A DNA stretch of 34,009 bases. Origin: Herbaspirillum sp. ASV7 (GTDB taxonomy: Bacteria; Pseudomonadota; Gammaproteobacteria; Burkholderiales; Burkholderiaceae_D). The notes under the pieces were generated by a model. It was given only the letters and a program-made list of their open reading frames with translations, was not told the origin of the DNA and made no database searches. The first letter of the stretch is position 1. Each line of letters opens with the position of its first letter. Shown one piece after another: positions 31,599 through 34,009 of the stretch. The position numbers and the translations under genes were made by a program. The stretch is from NCBI RefSeq assembly GCF_016429215.1, contig NZ_JAELUH010000060.1:1-34009 (forward strand), in the 5' to 3' direction.

Positions 31599-33472
31599 GC
31601 GCCGTGCACAGCCTGCCCTCCGGGGCTGCGCTGGGCCGCCAGGATGCGCCGCGCAGCGTGATCGACAGTTGCCAGCATTGGCTGCAGAAAGGCGTGGAAT
31701 CGCTGGCGGCGGTGGTACTGGTGGCCGAGGTAGTGATCCTGATGGCCGGCATCGTCGCCCGCTCGGTGCTGCACAGTTCGCTGATCTGGAGTGACGAACT
31801 GGCGTCCATTCTCTTCCTCTGGCTGGCCATGCTGGGCTCGGCGCTGGCGGTACAGAAGAACTGCCATATGCGCCTGAGCTTCTTTGTCTCCAAGCTCTCG
31901 CCGCGCATGCAGGTGTGGGCCGAAACCCTGGCCGTGGGCGTGACGCTGGTGATGCTGGCGCTGCTGCTGCACCCCAGTATCGACTACGTGGAAGACCAGG
32001 GCTTCGTGGAAACGCCGGCCCTGGGCTGGAGCGGCATGGTGCGGGCGCTGGCGCTGCCGGTGGGCTTTGCCGTGGCCCTGGCCAGCTGCGCGCTGCGCCT
32101 GCTGCAGCATGGCAAGCGCGATCTGTTCACCGTCGCGCTGTTGCTGGTGTTGATCGCCGGCGCCTGTTATCTGGGTACGCCCATGCTGACGGCCATGGGG
32201 CAGCGCGCCCTGCCGGTATTCTTCCTGGGCATGCTGGGACTAGCGGTGATGGCCGGGGCGCCGATTGCCTTTGCCTTCGCCATGGCCACCAGCGCCTACC
32301 TGCTGTGTACCACCTCGACACCATTGGTGATCGTGGTGGGACGCATGGATGAAGGCATGAGCAGCCTGATCCTGCTGGCCGTGCCGATGTTCGTCCTGCT
32401 GGGACAGCTGGTGCATGCCACCGGGCTGGCGCGGGTGATGGTGGAATTCCTGGCCTCGCTGGTGGGCCATGTGCGGGGTGGCATGTCCTATGTGCTGCTG
32501 GGCGCGATGTTACTGGTGTCGGGCATCTCCGGTTCCAAGACCGCCGACATGGCGGCGGTGGCGCCGGTGCTGTTTCCCGAGATGCGCAAGCGCGGGGTGC
32601 AGGACAGCGAGCTGATCTCCCTGCTGGCGGCCTCCGGGGCGATGAGCGAGACCATTCCGCCCTCGCTGGTGTTGATCGCCATTGCCTCGGTTACCGGTAT
32701 CTCGATTGCTGCGCTATTCACGGCGGGCATCCTGCCGGCCATCGTGCTGGCGCTGGTGCTGGCGGTCGTAGCCTGGTGGCGCGCCGGACGCGATCATGAA
32801 GACAAGCCGCGTGCCCCGGCACGCCAGGTACTGCGTACGCTGGCTATCGCCTTCCCGGCGCTGCTGCTGCCCTTCGTGATCCGTACTGCGGTGGTCGAGG
32901 GCGTTGCCACGGCAACCGAAGTCTCGACCATCGGCATCGGCTATTCGCTGGTGGTCGGCCTGCTGATCTATCGTGGCAGCCTGAAATGGAGCATGGCCAT
33001 GCCCATCCTGGTCCAGACGGCGGCCTTGTCGGGGGCGATCCTGTTCATCGTCGGTGCGGCCAGCGCGATGGGCTGGGCCTTGACGCAGTCGGGCTTCTCG
33101 CATGACCTGGCGCAGATGATGACGCACGTGCCGGGCGGCGCCACCGGCTTCCTGCTGGTCTCGATTGCCGCCTTCATCGTGCTGGGCAGCGTGCTGGAGG
33201 GCATTCCCGCCATCGTGCTGTTTGCGCCGCTGCTGTTCCCGGTGGCGCATCAGCTGGGCATCCATGAGATCCACTATGCGATGGTGGTGATCCTGGCGAT
33301 GGGACTGGGCGTGTTCGCCCCGCCCTTCGGGCTGTGCTACTACGCGGCCTGCATCATCGGCCAGGTGGCGCCGGAAGTAGCACTGCGCAGGATCTGGCTG
33401 TATCTGGGGGTGTTGCTGGCGGGGCTAGTGGCTATTACGTTCGTGCCGTGGATTTCTACCTGCTTCCTTTGA
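31595..33472 (+). CDS. TRAP transporter fused membrane subunit DctQM
   Basis: This 625-residue protein fuses the small DctQ subunit (about 25-190; four helices, with IWSDELASILFLWLAMLG) and the large DctM subunit (about 205-625; GAPIAFAFAMATS, LLAASGAMSETIPPS, FAPPFGLCYYAA). It uses an ion gradient to import the acid delivered by DctP. The ATG overlaps the DctP stop in an ATGA. The small and large subunits are usually separate genes; fusions are a known minority form. Confidence 0.9.
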   Translation: MSAVHSLPSGAALGRQDAPRSVIDSCQHWLQKGVESLAAVVLVAEVVILMAGIVARSVLHSSLIWSDELASILFLWLAMLGSALAVQKNCHMRLSFFVSKLSPRMQVWAETLAVGVTLVMLALLLHPSIDYVEDQGFVETPALGWSGMVRALALPVGFAVALASCALRLLQHGKRDLFTVALLLVLIAGACYLGTPMLTAMGQRALPVFFLGMLGLAVMAGAPIAFAFAMATSAYLLCTTSTPLVIVVGRMDEGMSSLILLAVPMFVLLGQLVHATGLARVMVEFLASLVGHVRGGMSYVLLGAMLLVSGISGSKTADMAAVAPVLFPEMRKRGVQDSELISLLAASGAMSETIPPSLVLIAIASVTGISIAALFTAGILPAIVLALVLAVVAWWRAGRDHEDKPRAPARQVLRTLAIAFPALLLPFVIRTAVVEGVATATEVSTIGIGYSLVVGLLIYRGSLKWSMAMPILVQTAALSGAILFIVGAASAMGWALTQSGFSHDLAQMMTHVPGGATGFLLVSIAAFIVLGSVLEGIPAIVLFAPLLFPVAHQLGIHEIHYAMVVILAMGLGVFAPPFGLCYYAACIIGQVAPEVALRRIWLYLGVLLAGLVAITFVPWISTCFL

Positions 33473-33517
33473 CCCTAGCTAGATAGCTCTCCCATGCTGA
33501 CTTTCACAGAGGTGACT

Positions 33518-33542
33518 GCGATGGGGGCATCCATTGCGTTTT
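33518..33542 (+). terminator. Intrinsic terminator after DctQM
   Basis: GCGATGG (33518-33524) pairs with CCATTGC (33531-33537), one G-T wobble, around a 6-nt loop, followed by GTTTT. It is modest but well placed, 46 bp after the stop. Confidence 0.5.
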
Positions 33543-33575
33543 GCTATTTTGGGATATCTCAGCTAAAAACGAGTC

Positions 33576-33872
33576 CTAACGTCTGGAATAGTACGGAAAA
33601 CGATTAGGATATTTTCTGCTGTAAGCTGCCTCGAATGCACCAGCGAAATCTTCGACGGCCAGTTGGATATCAGTAATTATCTGATCTGAGTAGATTTGGG
33701 TGACGAAAACCGCTTTTTCAAAATTTTCAAGAGTTATAGCTTGGCGAATTTTTTTCACCCCTACTGCTACCGTAGTCTCTTCAACTATACCCACCCGAAG
33801 AGCCGCGCCCTCGATCTTTCGAAGGGCCATCAAAACGGAATCGGCTTTTGGCTGATCGAATTCTTGAGCCAT
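33576..33872 (-). CDS. Hypothetical protein in lower-GC DNA
   Basis: This is a 98-residue open frame, MAQEFDQPKAD to FPYYSRR, with no family I recognise. Its base and codon use is richer in A and T than every neighbour, and it sits beside an IS end, so acquisition by transfer is likely. There is no clear ribosome site before ATG 33872, so the gene may be a remnant or begin elsewhere. Confidence 0.4.
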   Translation of the reverse strand: MAQEFDQPKADSVLMALRKIEGAALRVGIVEETTVAVGVKKIRQAITLENFEKAVFVTQIYSDQIITDIQLAVEDFAGAFEAAYSRKYPNRFPYYSRR

Positions 33873-33887
33873 ATGGAATTGCTGTAA

Positions 33888-34009
33888 TGACCCAGCGAAA
33901 CCTGCTCACCTCAAGCAGCTAAGGCAAACGCCTCAGCCGGTGTCTTCATGCCCAGCGCCTGATGCGGCCGGCGGTGGTTATAGAAGCCAATCCAGTCACC
34001 AATGATGCG
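33888..34009 (-). mobile_element. IS3-family insertion sequence, 3' end (partial)
   Basis: The end of a DDE transposase gene continues past the window edge. The probable IS terminus begins at TGACCC (33888), 23 bp after the transposase stop. Exact inverted repeat and target duplication cannot be seen without the other end. Confidence 0.6.
33911..34009 (-). CDS. IS3-family transposase, C-terminal fragment
   Basis: The last 32 codons before TGA read RIIGDWIGFYNHRRPHQALG then MKTPAEAFALAA. FYNHRRPHQALGMKTPAE is the hallmark C-terminus of the rve integrase core of IS3-type transposases (OrfB). The gene is cut by the window edge. Confidence 0.88.
   Translation of the reverse strand, partial: RIIGDWIGFYNHRRPHQALGMKTPAEAFALAA

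Overview
The window is high-GC chromosomal DNA from a betaproteobacterium, most likely Oxalobacteraceae and close to Herbaspirillum. The evidence is the protein style, the many substrate-binding transporters, sigma-54 and sigma-28 type promoters, and REP-like palindromes built on CTGAGTAG/CTACTCAG. No rRNA, tRNA, CRISPR array or phage module was seen. Only the right edge (from about 33,480) looks acquired: base composition drops and an IS3-type transposase end runs off the window.

Layout. (1) 231-10300, minus strand: a ten-gene operon of tightly overlapping genes. In transcription order it holds a flavin monooxygenase, a Dpp/Opp-type peptide ABC transporter (two permeases, two ATPases, binding protein), an alpha/beta hydrolase, two AhpD-fold proteins (one with the redox CxxC, one without), and an orphan lipoyl carrier resembling glycine-cleavage H protein. 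(2) 10604-15750: a LysR regulator divergent from an IscS/NifS-type cysteine desulfurase, followed by metN-metI-metQ; the theme is sulfur. (3) 16045-20050: two very similar amino-acid binding proteins facing each other around a stand-alone CZB zinc-domain protein and a chemoreceptor. Both binding-protein genes have good sigma-54 promoters with a similar TTGTC...GACAA dyad upstream. (4) 20051-21316: a gene-poor stretch with strong RNA-like or palindromic structures, a small ribbon-helix-helix-like gene and a candidate small RNA with its own terminator. (5) 21317-23726: CheY, a small orphan protein, a response regulator whose frame is broken at a run of nine A residues, and a membrane diguanylate cyclase. 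(6) 23703-26562: a flavin aromatic hydroxylase and a VOC-fold protein divergent from a MarR regulator, with two matching palindromic operators and a perfect FNR box between them. (7) 26611-33472: a catabolic set (SAF-domain dehydrogenase, ABM monooxygenase, beta-hydroxyacid dehydrogenase), a LysR regulator and a TRAP transporter (DctP plus fused DctQM). (8) 33576-34009: a lower-GC hypothetical gene and the IS end.

Taken together this is an accessory nutrient-scavenging and environmental-sensing region: several import systems, each with its own oxidative or catabolic enzymes and local regulator, interleaved with chemotaxis and c-di-GMP signalling. The most interesting leads are the lipoyl carrier next to an AhpD-like disulfide protein, the A9 frameshift in the response regulator, the paired sigma-54 binding-protein genes, and the structured elements at 20268-20400 and 21093-21199.
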